From positions 93,759 through 157,758 of the forward strand of contig JAURZM010000013.1 in assembly GCA_030653385.1 (NCBI GenBank): a stretch of 64,000 bases of DNA, in the 5' to 3' direction. The translations under genes were made by a program, and so were the position numbers. The first letter of the stretch is position 1, and every line of letters starts with the position of its first letter. Shown here piece by piece: positions 36,722 to 45,319 of the stretch. A model generated the notes under the pieces. That model worked only from the letters and a program-made list of their open reading frames with translations, did no database searches and was not told the DNA's origin. The DNA comes from Rubrivivax sp. (GTDB taxonomy: Bacteria; Pseudomonadota; Gammaproteobacteria; Burkholderiales; Burkholderiaceae_C).

Positions 36722-37588
36722 ATGCGAATGGCCAGCTGGCGCTGGGGCGGCACCCATCATGCGGGCACGGTTTCACCGTGCGGCCGCGAGGTGACGCCCC
36801 TGGCCGTGCCGCAGCCCGAGCGGGGTGTGCTGCGTCTCATCCAGCTGCTGGCACGGGGTGAAGCGCTGCCTCGTGCTGCCGGCCCGCGCCTGCCCGTCGA
36901 AGCGGTTGAGTTGTGCGCGCCGCTGCCTCGGCCGCTGCGCAGCCTGTTCTGCGTGGGGCGCAATTACCGCTCGCACGCAGCCGAACTGGCCAGCACCGTG
37001 TTCCGCGACAGCCTGCCGAAAGAAGACGCCTGGCCACCGGTCTTCATGAAGTTTGCCGAGTGTGTGGTGGGCCCCTTCGATGCGGTGAAGATGCCCGCGC
37101 GCCAGGCTTCGGTGCAGATCGACTACGAAAGCGAACTGGCCGTGGTCATCGGGCGCGGGGGCATCGACATTCCGCGTTCACGTGCGATGGACCATGTCTG
37201 CGGCTACACGGTGGTCAACGACGTGTCGGCGCGCGACGTGCAGGTGCGCCACCAGCAGTGGGACCTGGGCAAGAACTTCGACACCTTCTGCCCCATGGGC
37301 CCGTGGATCACCACCGCCGACGAACTGGATGGCCGCGACACGCGCGTGCGCGGCTGGGTGAACGGCGAACTGCGCCAGGACGGCCGCACGCAGGACATGA
37401 CCTTCGACATCCCCGCGCTCATCGAGACCTGCTCTCGCGGCATCACGCTGCACCCGGGGGATGTCATCGCCACCGGCACGCCGGCGGGTGTGGGCATGGG
37501 CTTTTCACCGCCGCGCTGGTTGAAGGCGGGTGACGTGGTGAAGATCGAGATCGACGGCATCGGTGCCATCGAAAACCGTTTTCACTGA
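36722..37588 (+). CDS. Fumarylacetoacetate hydrolase family protein
   Basis: Metal-dependent C-C hydrolase or isomerase of 288 residues. LFCVGRNYRSHAAEL, FMKFAECVVGP, IDYESELAVVIGRGG (metal-binding glutamates) and VVNDVSARD, then GDVIATGTPAGVG, are the FAH C-terminal domain signature. Relatives cleave acylpyruvates or act on hydroxymuconate-type ring-opening products. The ATG at 36722 follows a GGAG site. First gene of the catabolic/uptake cluster that runs to at least 48.4 kb; the next gene starts 8 bases later. Confidence 0.9.
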   Translation: MRMASWRWGGTHHAGTVSPCGREVTPLAVPQPERGVLRLIQLLARGEALPRAAGPRLPVEAVELCAPLPRPLRSLFCVGRNYRSHAAELASTVFRDSLPKEDAWPPVFMKFAECVVGPFDAVKMPARQASVQIDYESELAVVIGRGGIDIPRSRAMDHVCGYTVVNDVSARDVQVRHQQWDLGKNFDTFCPMGPWITTADELDGRDTRVRGWVNGELRQDGRTQDMTFDIPALIETCSRGITLHPGDVIATGTPAGVGMGFSPPRWLKAGDVVKIEIDGIGAIENRFH

Positions 37589-37596
37589 GGCGCGTC

Positions 37597-38421
37597 ATGA
37601 CATTGCACAGCTTTGACCGCATGGTGGTGGAAGACGAAGGCGAGGGCGACGCCGTGGTCTGCGTGCACGGCCTGGGTGGCAGTTCCAACACCTTCACGCC
37701 GCTGATGCCGGTGCTGGCGCGGCACCGTGTGCTGCGTGTCGACCTGCCGGGCAGCGGGCGCTCGCAGCATGCCGAAGGGCCGCTGTCGATCGCCCGCTTC
37801 GCCGACGCGGTGCAAAGCGCCTGCGGCCGGCTGGGCATCACCCGCGCGCACCTGGTGGGCCATTCGCTGGGCACCATCGTGTGCCAGCACATCGCGGTGG
37901 CCGCACCGGCGCTGGTGCGCAGCCTCACGCTGTTCGGCCCGCTGATGGCGCCGCCCGATGCCGCCCGCGTGGCCATCCGTGCCCGGGCGGCCAAGGCGCG
38001 CAGCGAAGGTGCCACCGGCATGCAGGACATCACCACAGCGCTGCTGAATGCGGCCCTGTCGCCCGACACCCGCCAGCGCCAACCGCTGGCCGTGGCCTTT
38101 GTGCGCGAAAGCCTGATGCGCCAGGAAGCCGAGCCCTACGCCCGCACCTGCGAAGCGCTGGCCGACGCACAGCCCGCAGCGGTGGACCACATCCGTTGCC
38201 CGGTGCTGCTGGTCACCGGCGACGAAGACGGCGTCGCACCGCCGCAGGCCGTGCGCAGCATGGCCGGGCGCCTGCACGGTGCTCGCAGCACCCGTGTCGT
38301 CGTGCTGCCGCGCTGCGGCCACTGGACGCCCATCGAACGGGTCGCCGAATGCCAAGGCGAACTGCGCGACTTCCTTTCCACCCTTCGCCAAGACCGCCTG
38401 GAGACTGCCCGCCATGGCTGA
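37597..38421 (+). CDS. Alpha/beta hydrolase (C-C bond hydrolase/esterase type)
   Basis: Cytoplasmic hydrolase of 274 residues with the oxyanion region VCVHGLGGSSNTF, nucleophile elbow GHSLGT, acid residue in VTGDEDGV and histidine in PRCGHWTPIE, a complete catalytic triad. Similar enzymes open enol-lactones (PcaD) or cleave meta-ring-fission products. It is 8 bases after the FAH gene and its stop overlaps the next ATG, so it is translationally coupled with the first amidohydrolase. Confidence 0.88.
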   Translation: MTLHSFDRMVVEDEGEGDAVVCVHGLGGSSNTFTPLMPVLARHRVLRVDLPGSGRSQHAEGPLSIARFADAVQSACGRLGITRAHLVGHSLGTIVCQHIAVAAPALVRSLTLFGPLMAPPDAARVAIRARAAKARSEGATGMQDITTALLNAALSPDTRQRQPLAVAFVRESLMRQEAEPYARTCEALADAQPAAVDHIRCPVLLVTGDEDGVAPPQAVRSMAGRLHGARSTRVVVLPRCGHWTPIERVAECQGELRDFLSTLRQDRLETARHG

Positions 38422-39733
38422 CGTGCTGTACACCAATGTGCGCATCTTCGACGGCGGCGGTGAAGCGCCTTTCACCGGCGACGTGCTGGTGCAAGGCAAC
38501 CGCATCAGCCGCGTCGTCAAGACCAGCTACGGCCAACGTTCGCCGCCGGTGCTGGGCGCGCAGGTGATCGACGGCGCGGGGGCTTTCCTGATGCCTGGCA
38601 TGGTCGAGGCGCACACGCACTTCAGCTGGAACGACCAGCCCAGCCTGGATGCCATCCAGCGCATGCCACCCGAAGAGCACATCCTGTGGTGCGCCGAGGT
38701 GGCCAGGAAGTACCTCGACATGGGCTGGACCAGCTGCGTCGGCGCAGCCGCGGCCAAACCCCGGCTGGACGTGGTCACGCGCAATGCCATCAACGACGGC
38801 ACCATCGTCGGCCCGCGTTACCTGGCCGCGAGCCAGGAAATCACCTTGCCTGGCGGCTTGGGCGACACCACGTCGCCGCACCTGCCGCAGCACGAATTTG
38901 CCTTTGGCGCCATCGTCAGCGGTGCCGAAGAAATGCGCCGCTGCGTGCGCATGTTTGCCAAGTACGGTGTCGACAGCATCAAGATCAATCTCTCGGGTGA
39001 ATCCATCACCGGCATGCCGTCGGAGATGAGCCAGTTCACCGAAGAGGAAATCACCGTCTGCGTGCAAGAGGCCAAGGCCTGGGGCAAACGGGTGGCGGCA
39101 CACGCACGCAGCACCTGGGCCATCAAGCAGTGCGTGAAGCAGGGCATCGAGGTCATCTACCACGCCAGCTTCTCGGACGAAGAAGCGCTGGACATGTTGG
39201 AAGCCAAGAAGCTCGAGCACTTCGTGGCTCCCGGCCTGGCCTGGCTGATCAACACCAGCTACCACGCCAGCCAGTGGGGCCTGACACCCGAAGTGACGAA
39301 GAAGATGGGCTACCACCGCGAGCTGGAAGCGGCCATCGACAGCATGAAGGCGATGCGCAAACGGGGCATCCGCATCATGCCCGGCGGTGACTACGGTTTT
39401 GCCTGGACACCGCACGGCACCAACGCCAAGGACCTGGAGTACTTCGTCAAGTACGTCGGCATGAGCACGATGGAAGCGCTGCTGTCGGCCACCGCCTGGG
39501 GCGGGCCGATGATGAAGCTGGGCAAGCAGCTGGGCTACATCCGCGAAGGTTGCCTGGCCGACATTCTGCTGATCGACGGCGACCCGCTGGCCGACATCAC
39601 GGTGCTGCAGGACAAGAGCCGCATCTTGTCGGTGATGAAAGACGGCGAGTTCCACCGTGCGCCACCGGTGGGCCACGGCCGGCCGGTTCGCAGCGGGGCG
39701 TCGGCCACCGTCACGCGCTGGGCCGCTGCCTGA
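38414..39733 (+). CDS. Metal-dependent amidohydrolase, paralogue 1
   Basis: Amidohydrolase-superfamily enzyme of 439 residues. Metal-site motifs are EAHTHFSW (HxH), IKINLSG (possible lysine bridge), VAAHARS and IYHASFSD, then MPGGDYGFAWTP and the C-terminal LADILLIDGDPL return of the beta-sandwich. The subgroup resembles imidazolonepropionase- and prolidase-like amidohydrolases acting on cyclic amides or C-N bonds; the exact substrate is unknown. Its C-terminus has about 20 extra residues compared with paralogue 2. Starts within the end of the preceding hydrolase. Confidence 0.88.
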   Translation: MADVLYTNVRIFDGGGEAPFTGDVLVQGNRISRVVKTSYGQRSPPVLGAQVIDGAGAFLMPGMVEAHTHFSWNDQPSLDAIQRMPPEEHILWCAEVARKYLDMGWTSCVGAAAAKPRLDVVTRNAINDGTIVGPRYLAASQEITLPGGLGDTTSPHLPQHEFAFGAIVSGAEEMRRCVRMFAKYGVDSIKINLSGESITGMPSEMSQFTEEEITVCVQEAKAWGKRVAAHARSTWAIKQCVKQGIEVIYHASFSDEEALDMLEAKKLEHFVAPGLAWLINTSYHASQWGLTPEVTKKMGYHRELEAAIDSMKAMRKRGIRIMPGGDYGFAWTPHGTNAKDLEYFVKYVGMSTMEALLSATAWGGPMMKLGKQLGYIREGCLADILLIDGDPLADITVLQDKSRILSVMKDGEFHRAPPVGHGRPVRSGASATVTRWAAA

Positions 39734-39746
39734 GGAGCACACGACC

Positions 39747-41030
39747 ATGACGCAGACGCTCTTCACCAACGTGCGCATCCTCGACGGTACCGGCACGCAG
39801 CCCTACGCGGGCAGCGTGCTGGTCGACGGCAACCGCATCCGGCAGGTGGGCCGCAGCACGGCGCCCATCACACCGGGTGGTGCCACCGTCATCGACGGCG
39901 CCGGCGCCACGCTGATGCCGGGCATGGTCGAGGCGCACACCCACTTCAGCTGGAACGACGCAGCCTCCCTGGCCGGCATCCAGACCATGCCACTGGAAGA
40001 ACACGTGCTGTGGTGCTCCAAGGTGGCCAAGCGTTACCTGGAGGCCGGCTTCACGAGCTGCCTGGGCGCGGCCTGCGCCAAGCCGCGGCTGGACGTGGTC
40101 ATCCGCAACGCCATCAACAGCGGGCAGATTCCCGGCCCACGTTACCTGGCGGCCAGTCAGGAAATCACCGTGCCCGGTGGCCTGGGCGACGAAACGCTGC
40201 CCCACCTGCCTTTCCCCGAGTACAGCTTCGGCGTCAACGTCAATGGTGCCGAGGACATGCGCAAGGTCGTGCGCATGTTCCTGAAGTACGGCGTGGACAG
40301 CATCAAGCTGAACCTGTCGGGCGACAACTTCGTGCCCGGCGCCGATTCGCACACCACCTGGATGACCGATGCCGAGGTGGCCGTGGCCGCCGAAGAAGTG
40401 AAGATGCGCGGCAAACGCATCATCGTTCACGCACGTTCCAAGGCCAGCGTGCAGCAGGCGCTGCGCCACGGCATCAACCTGATCTACCACGCCAGTTTCA
40501 CCGACACCGAGACGCTGGACATGATGGAAGCGGCGCGCGACCGCATCTTCGTGGCACCCGGCATCGCCATCCTGTATGCGCTGCTCAACGAAAGCGAGCC
40601 CTTCGGCATCACGCATGACATGGCAGTGGGCTGGGGCTACCAGGAAGAGTGGGATGCGGCGCTGGATTCACTGAGCAAGATGCACAAACGCGGCATCCGC
40701 GTGCTGCCCGGCGGCGACTACGGTTTTGCCTTCACGCCGCATTGCCAGAACGCACGCGACCTGGAGTTTTTCGTCAAGTACCTGGGCATGACGCCGATGG
40801 AGGCCATCCGCGCCACCACCGTCTACGGCGGCCAGATCATGATGCGTGGCCACGAACTGGGCGCGGTCAAGGAAGGCTACCTGGCCGACCTGCTGCTGGT
40901 GGACGGCGACCCGCTGGCCAACCTGTCCATCCTGCGTGACCCCAAGCGCATCCTGGCAGTGATGAAGGACGGGGTGTTCGCCAAGGCACCTGCCATCGCG
41001 TCGCAACGCGCCTGGGAGCGTGCCGCGTGA
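39747..41030 (+). CDS. Metal-dependent amidohydrolase, paralogue 2
   Basis: Second amidohydrolase of 427 residues beginning 13 bases after the first. The two proteins align along their whole length and share long identities (EAHTHFSWND, AKPRLDVV, GPRYLAASQEIT, YGVDSIK, PGGDYGFA). All metal ligands are present in both, so neither is a pseudogene. They may form a hetero-oligomer or act on successive or related substrates. GAGGAG precedes the ATG. It is followed by the LivH gene. Confidence 0.88.
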   Translation: MTQTLFTNVRILDGTGTQPYAGSVLVDGNRIRQVGRSTAPITPGGATVIDGAGATLMPGMVEAHTHFSWNDAASLAGIQTMPLEEHVLWCSKVAKRYLEAGFTSCLGAACAKPRLDVVIRNAINSGQIPGPRYLAASQEITVPGGLGDETLPHLPFPEYSFGVNVNGAEDMRKVVRMFLKYGVDSIKLNLSGDNFVPGADSHTTWMTDAEVAVAAEEVKMRGKRIIVHARSKASVQQALRHGINLIYHASFTDTETLDMMEAARDRIFVAPGIAILYALLNESEPFGITHDMAVGWGYQEEWDAALDSLSKMHKRGIRVLPGGDYGFAFTPHCQNARDLEFFVKYLGMTPMEAIRATTVYGGQIMMRGHELGAVKEGYLADLLLVDGDPLANLSILRDPKRILAVMKDGVFAKAPAIASQRAWERAA

Positions 41031-41052
41031 ATGTGAGCCGGAAGGTCAGCGC

Positions 41053-42000
41053 ATGACGGCCGGCCAGCGCCTGGCGACGTGGATCGCCGTCGGCGGCCCG
41101 ATCGCGGTGTTCTCGGTCTGGGCGCTGTTCGACAACCCGCGCCTGTACCTGGTGACGATGCTCAACAGCCTGACGCTGGCGTCGCTGTACTTCATCGTCG
41201 CCAGCGGCTTCACGCTGGTGTTCGGGCTGATGCGCAACGTCAACCTGGCGCACGGCTCGCTGTACCTGCTGGGCGGCTACGTCGGCTACGTGGTGGCGCG
41301 CGAAACGGGCTGGTGGATCCTCGCGCTGGCGGCGGGCTTTGCGGCTGCGGCGGTGGCCGGCCTGCTGATCCAGGTGCTGATCCTGCGCCGCATGCAGGGT
41401 CAGGACCTGCGCCAGACGATGGTCACCATCGGCCTGTCGATCGTCATCGCCGACATCCTGCTGTGGATCTTCACCGGGCAGGTCTACCAGATCGAGGCGC
41501 CCGAATGGCTGCAGGGCCCCATCCGCGGCATCCCGGTCATCAACGCCTATTCGGCCTACCGGCTCAGCCTGCTGGGTTTTGGCATCGCGATCGGCGTGTT
41601 CCTGTGGTGGCTGCTGAACCGCACGCGCGTGGGCACGATGATCCGCGCCGGTGTCGACGACCGCGCGATGCTCGCCGCAGCTGGTGTCAACGTGAACCTG
41701 GTGTTTGCCGTGACCTTCATGCTCGGCGCCGGCCTGGCCGGCTTCGGCGGCGTGATTGGTGCGGTGGAACTCAGCATGGTGCCGGGTGAGGACACGCGGC
41801 TGCTGCTGGCGTCGTTGATCGTCGTCATCGTCGGCGGCATGGGCAGCGTGCCGGGCGCGGCCATCGGAGCGGCAATCCTCGGCCTGGCGGAAACCTACGG
41901 CCTGGCCTACGCGCCGACCTACAGCGTGGTGTTCACATTCCTGATCCTGATCGTGGTGCTGGCCTTCCGGCCGCGCGGGATCATGGGGAGGCCGGCGTGA
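41053..42000 (+). CDS. livH: Branched-chain amino acid-type ABC permease (LivH)
   Basis: Inner-membrane permease of 315 residues with about eight segments. LYFIVASGFTLVFGLMRNVNLAHGSLYLLGGY is the typical LivH opening (longer than 20 residues, seen at about residues 35-66), and the EAA-like loop is GTMIRAGVDDRAMLAAAGV. The GGAAGG site fits the ATG at 41053, though a GTG 33 bases upstream is possible. Liv-type importers also carry amides, urea and aromatic acids, so 'branched-chain amino acid' is a family label only. Confidence 0.92.
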   Translation: MTAGQRLATWIAVGGPIAVFSVWALFDNPRLYLVTMLNSLTLASLYFIVASGFTLVFGLMRNVNLAHGSLYLLGGYVGYVVARETGWWILALAAGFAAAAVAGLLIQVLILRRMQGQDLRQTMVTIGLSIVIADILLWIFTGQVYQIEAPEWLQGPIRGIPVINAYSAYRLSLLGFGIAIGVFLWWLLNRTRVGTMIRAGVDDRAMLAAAGVNVNLVFAVTFMLGAGLAGFGGVIGAVELSMVPGEDTRLLLASLIVVIVGGMGSVPGAAIGAAILGLAETYGLAYAPTYSVVFTFLILIVVLAFRPRGIMGRPA

Positions 42001-42040
42001 GCGGCCGTCACGCCAAGCCTGCAGCGCGGAGGGCCGCCCC

Positions 42041-43183
42041 GTGAGCGCCGCCCAGTGGCGGCGCGCCATGAACTCGGGCTTGTCGTCGACCCCACGGCCG
42101 ATGCCGAATGGCTCGACTTCGGTCGCCCGCACAGCCACCGCCCCCGACCCCCACGCCGACAGCGACGCGCCACGCTGGCTCAAGTTGCTGTGGTGCCACC
42201 TCGCGGCCCGCCATGTCTTCGTGCTGGCCTTCGTGCTGTTGCTGCCGTTCGTGGCTTCGCCGTTTTTCACCTACCAGGTCGCGGCGCAGTCGCTGGTACT
42301 GGGCCTGATCGCGCTGTCGCTGTCGTTCCTGGCCGGCTACGGTGGCATGGTGTCGCTGGCCCAGATGACGGTGGCCGGCATGGCGGGTTATGCGGTCAGC
42401 GTGCTGGGCGCCAGCGGCACCGAAACCAGCCTGGGCTGGCCCTGGGGCGTGGTGGTGCCGATCGCACTGCTGATCGCGGTGCTGGCCAGCACGCTGATCG
42501 GCTGGCTGTCGGTTCGCACCGACGGCATCTACACGATCATGATCACGCTGGCCATTGGCGTGGCTTTTTACTACCTGGTGCTGCAGAACTACACCGTGTT
42601 CAACGGCTTCCAGGGTTTCCAGAAGGTCTACCCGCCCCAGGTGCTGGGCGTGAACTGGCAGGACCCGGTGCCGTTTTACTTCCTGGCCCTGTTCTGGGCC
42701 ATGGCGGGCTACCTGTTCATCAAGTGGGTCGTGCGCACGCCCTTCGGCATTGCCTTGCAAGGCACGCGCGACAACGCCCGGCGCATGAACTCGCTGGGCT
42801 TCAACGTCACCGCACACCGCGTGGCGGCCTATGCCCTGTCGGGCCTGCTGGCCGGTGTGGGCGGCGTGCTCTTCGTTTGGTACAACGGCCTCATCAGCCC
42901 CGGGTCCGTGGGCACCGGCTGGCTCATCAACCTGCTCGTGATCGCCGTGCTGGGCGGCATGAAGCACCCGATCGGCGCCTTCCTGGGTGCCATCGTCTTC
43001 GTGCTGCTGCAGACCTTCGCCATCGACGTCATCGACCGCGAGCGCTTCAACCTCGTGATCGGCGGCGTGTTCCTCGCCATCGTGCTGTTTTCCCCCGACG
43101 GCCTGCTCGGACTGTGGGCGAAGCTTCGCTCCCGCTTCGGCCCGCAACAGGTCGTGACTTCAACCACCAGGAGACAACCGTGA
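42041..43183 (+). CDS. livM: Branched-chain amino acid-type ABC permease (LivM)
   Basis: Second permease, 380 residues and about ten membrane segments. A polar N-terminal extension of about 45 residues precedes the first. Family landmarks include LIALSLSFLAGYGGMVSLAQ, TIMITLAIGVAFYYLVLQ, TPFGIALQGTRDNARRMNSLG (cytoplasmic coupling loop) and GLISPGSVGTGWLINLLV. A GTG start is used with GGAGG nine bases before it. Its stop overlaps the GTG of the binding-protein gene (GTGA). Confidence 0.92.
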   Translation: MSAAQWRRAMNSGLSSTPRPMPNGSTSVARTATAPDPHADSDAPRWLKLLWCHLAARHVFVLAFVLLLPFVASPFFTYQVAAQSLVLGLIALSLSFLAGYGGMVSLAQMTVAGMAGYAVSVLGASGTETSLGWPWGVVVPIALLIAVLASTLIGWLSVRTDGIYTIMITLAIGVAFYYLVLQNYTVFNGFQGFQKVYPPQVLGVNWQDPVPFYFLALFWAMAGYLFIKWVVRTPFGIALQGTRDNARRMNSLGFNVTAHRVAAYALSGLLAGVGGVLFVWYNGLISPGSVGTGWLINLLVIAVLGGMKHPIGAFLGAIVFVLLQTFAIDVIDRERFNLVIGGVFLAIVLFSPDGLLGLWAKLRSRFGPQQVVTSTTRRQP

Positions 43184-44433
43184 ATCTGAACAAACGCATC
43201 TGGGTCCGTTCGATGTTGGCCGCTGCGGCCCTGGCTGCCGTCACTGGCAACGCCTTGGCGCAGGGCGCCCCGGTGAAGATCGGCCTCTTGGCCACGCTGG
43301 AAGGGCCGTTCGCGGCAGGCGGTGCCGACGGCATGCGAGGCGCCGAGTTGGCCGTCAAGCAGCGCGGTGGCGCGGTGGCTGGCCGCAAGATCGAGATCAT
43401 CAAGGCCAGCAGCAATGCCACGCCCGACGTGGCCGTGAATGCGGCGCGCAAGCTGGTCGAGCAGGACAAGGTCGACATCCTGGTCGGCCCGCTGTCCGGC
43501 GGCGAAGGCATCGCGGTCAAGGACTACTCCAAGACCCAATCGCAGGTCACTTTCATCAACGGCGGATCGGGCGCGCAGGCCACGACCCTGGTCAACCCCA
43601 GCCCCAACTTCTTCCGCTTCAACACCGAGGGTGCGCAGTGGATGGTCGGCCTGGGCAAGGCGGCGATGGACAAGGGCTACAAGCGCACGATGATCATCGC
43701 GGAGGACTACGCCTTCCCGTACAGCCAGGTGCAGGGCTTCATGGCCGAGTACTGCCGCCTGGGCGGCAAGGTGCCGCTGAAAGCCTGGGTGCCGCTGGGC
43801 GGCAAGGACTACTCGTCGGTGATCGCACGCATCCCGAAGGACGTGGATGCGCTGCTGGTGGTGCTGGGTGGCGCCGATGCGGTGAACTTCCTGACCCAGT
43901 ACGAAAACGCCGGTGGCGACAAGCCGATGATGGGCGGCAGCATCACCGTCAGCCAGGACGTGCTGAACTACAAGGGCAAGCGCCGTGACTCGCTGGTGGG
44001 CACGATCTCCGCGGGCCCCATCGCCGACAGCTTCGACGGTGCCGACTGGAAGGCCTTCGTCGCCGACTACCAGAAGAACTACCCGGTGTCGGCCGGCGGC
44101 TACCCCAGCCCCAGCCTCTTCGCGTTTGTCTACTACACCAACATGAAGGCCGCATTGGACGGCCTGGCTGCGGTGAACGGCGATCTTTCCGGTGGCCATG
44201 CCAAGTACCGCCAGGCGTTGCAGACGATGACGCTGAAGACGCCCACCGGCGATGTGCGCCTGGACAGCAACCGCCAGGCCATCGGCACCACCTTCGTCAC
44301 CGAGGTGGTCAAGGACGCGCAAGGCAACCTGTCGACGAAGGTGTCGCGCAAGGTCGACAACGTCGAGCAGACGCTGGGCATGAAGCGCGAGGACTTCAAG
44401 GTGGGCTCGCGCGACGAACCGGCATGTCCGTGA
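43180..44433 (+). CDS. ABC transporter substrate-binding protein (LivJ/LivK type)
   Basis: Periplasmic receptor of 417 residues, secreted by a signal peptide (MNLNKRIWVRSMLAAAALAA to NALAQ). Type-I fold landmarks are KIGLLATLEGPFAAGGADGM, VDILVGPLSGGEGIAVKDY and INGGSGAQATTLVNP. The start is the GTG at 43180 behind CAGGAGAC, overlapping livM. The pocket residues do not identify a ligand; a mid-size, possibly aromatic or amide compound is inferred from the enzymes encoded upstream. A partial palindromic repeat follows. Confidence 0.92.
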   Translation: MNLNKRIWVRSMLAAAALAAVTGNALAQGAPVKIGLLATLEGPFAAGGADGMRGAELAVKQRGGAVAGRKIEIIKASSNATPDVAVNAARKLVEQDKVDILVGPLSGGEGIAVKDYSKTQSQVTFINGGSGAQATTLVNPSPNFFRFNTEGAQWMVGLGKAAMDKGYKRTMIIAEDYAFPYSQVQGFMAEYCRLGGKVPLKAWVPLGGKDYSSVIARIPKDVDALLVVLGGADAVNFLTQYENAGGDKPMMGGSITVSQDVLNYKGKRRDSLVGTISAGPIADSFDGADWKAFVADYQKNYPVSAGGYPSPSLFAFVYYTNMKAALDGLAAVNGDLSGGHAKYRQALQTMTLKTPTGDVRLDSNRQAIGTTFVTEVVKDAQGNLSTKVSRKVDNVEQTLGMKREDFKVGSRDEPACP

Positions 44434-44435
44434 AC

Positions 44436-44473
44436 CACCCCCGCAGCGGCCCGGCAGCGCCGGTTCCGCGGCG
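44436..44473 (+). repeat. Palindromic gene-end repeat, copy D (partial)
   Basis: Three bases after the binding-protein stop: a C-run, then GGCCCGGCAGCGCCGGTTCC and GCGGCG, the last module of copies A-C. It lies within the transport operon, where it might damp expression of the two ATPase genes relative to the receptor. Confidence 0.6.
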
Positions 44474-44497
44474 TTTGCTTGAAAGGTAACTTCGACC

Positions 44498-45319
44498 TTG
44501 GCTTCGATCAGCAACCTGCAACCGCGGCACGCCCCGGCGCGCATCGCCCAAGCAGCGGCCAACAAGCCGCTGATGTCGGGCGACGCGCTGGTGCTCGAAG
44601 GCGTCACACGCGCCTTCGGGGCGCTGCGCGCGGTGGACGAAGTCTCGCTGAACGTGGCCGCGGGGCAGAAGTACGCGGTGCTCGGCAGCAACGGCGCCGG
44701 CAAGACGACGCTGTTCAACGCCATCACTGGAGACTTCCCGCCGACCGCGGGAAGGATCCTCTTCTTCGGTGAGGACATCACCACGCTGCAGCCCTACGAA
44801 CGCATCCGCAAGGGGCTGCGGCGCACCTACCAGTCGTCGCTGCTGTTCAAGGAACTGAGCGTGCGCGACAACCTCTTCCTGGCCGTGCGCGGTGTGGGCA
44901 ACGGCCGCTTCAGCTTCTGGCGCGCCGGGGCCACGCACGCTTCGCAGGTGGCCACCGACGACATCCTGCAACGGGTGCGGCTGGACCACCTCAAGCACGA
45001 GTTGGTCGGCAACCTGGCGCACGGCCAGCAGCGGCAGCTCGAGATCGGCATGGCGCTGGCCGGCGCCCCGCGGCTGATCCTGTTCGACGAACCTGCTGCG
45101 GGCCTGTCGCCGGTCGAACGCCGGGAGTTGGTGGCACTGCTGCGCGGGCTGCCGGCGCACATGAGCTTCGTGCTGATCGAGCACGACCTGGACATCGCGC
45201 TGCGCGTGGTCGAACGGGTGACGGTGATGCACAACGGGCGTGTGCTCAGGCACGGCACGCCCGACGAGATCGAAAACGACGCGCAGGTGCAAGCCATCTA
45301 CATGGGAAGCAAACACTGA
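44498..45319 (+). CDS. livG: ABC transporter ATP-binding protein (LivG)
   Basis: ATPase subunit of 273 residues. Walker A is GSNGAGKTT, the Q-loop region is [12 protein letters not shown], the signature is degenerate ([12 protein letters not shown] instead of LSGGQ, as usual in LivG), and Walker B is [10 protein letters not shown] with the switch His in LIEHDLDIA. The first in-frame start is TTG at 44498 after GAAAGG; an ATG at 44573 ([10 protein letters not shown]) would also give a full ATPase fold. Its TGA overlaps the ATG of the next gene. Confidence 0.92.
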   Translation: MASISNLQPRHAPARIAQAAANKPLMSGDALVLEGVTRAFGALRAVDEVSLNVAAGQKYAVLGSNGAGKTTLFNAITGDFPPTAGRILFFGEDITTLQPYERIRKGLRRTYQSSLLFKELSVRDNLFLAVRGVGNGRFSFWRAGATHASQVATDDILQRVRLDHLKHELVGNLAHGQQRQLEIGMALAGAPRLILFDEPAAGLSPVERRELVALLRGLPAHMSFVLIEHDLDIALRVVERVTVMHNGRVLRHGTPDEIENDAQVQAIYMGSKH

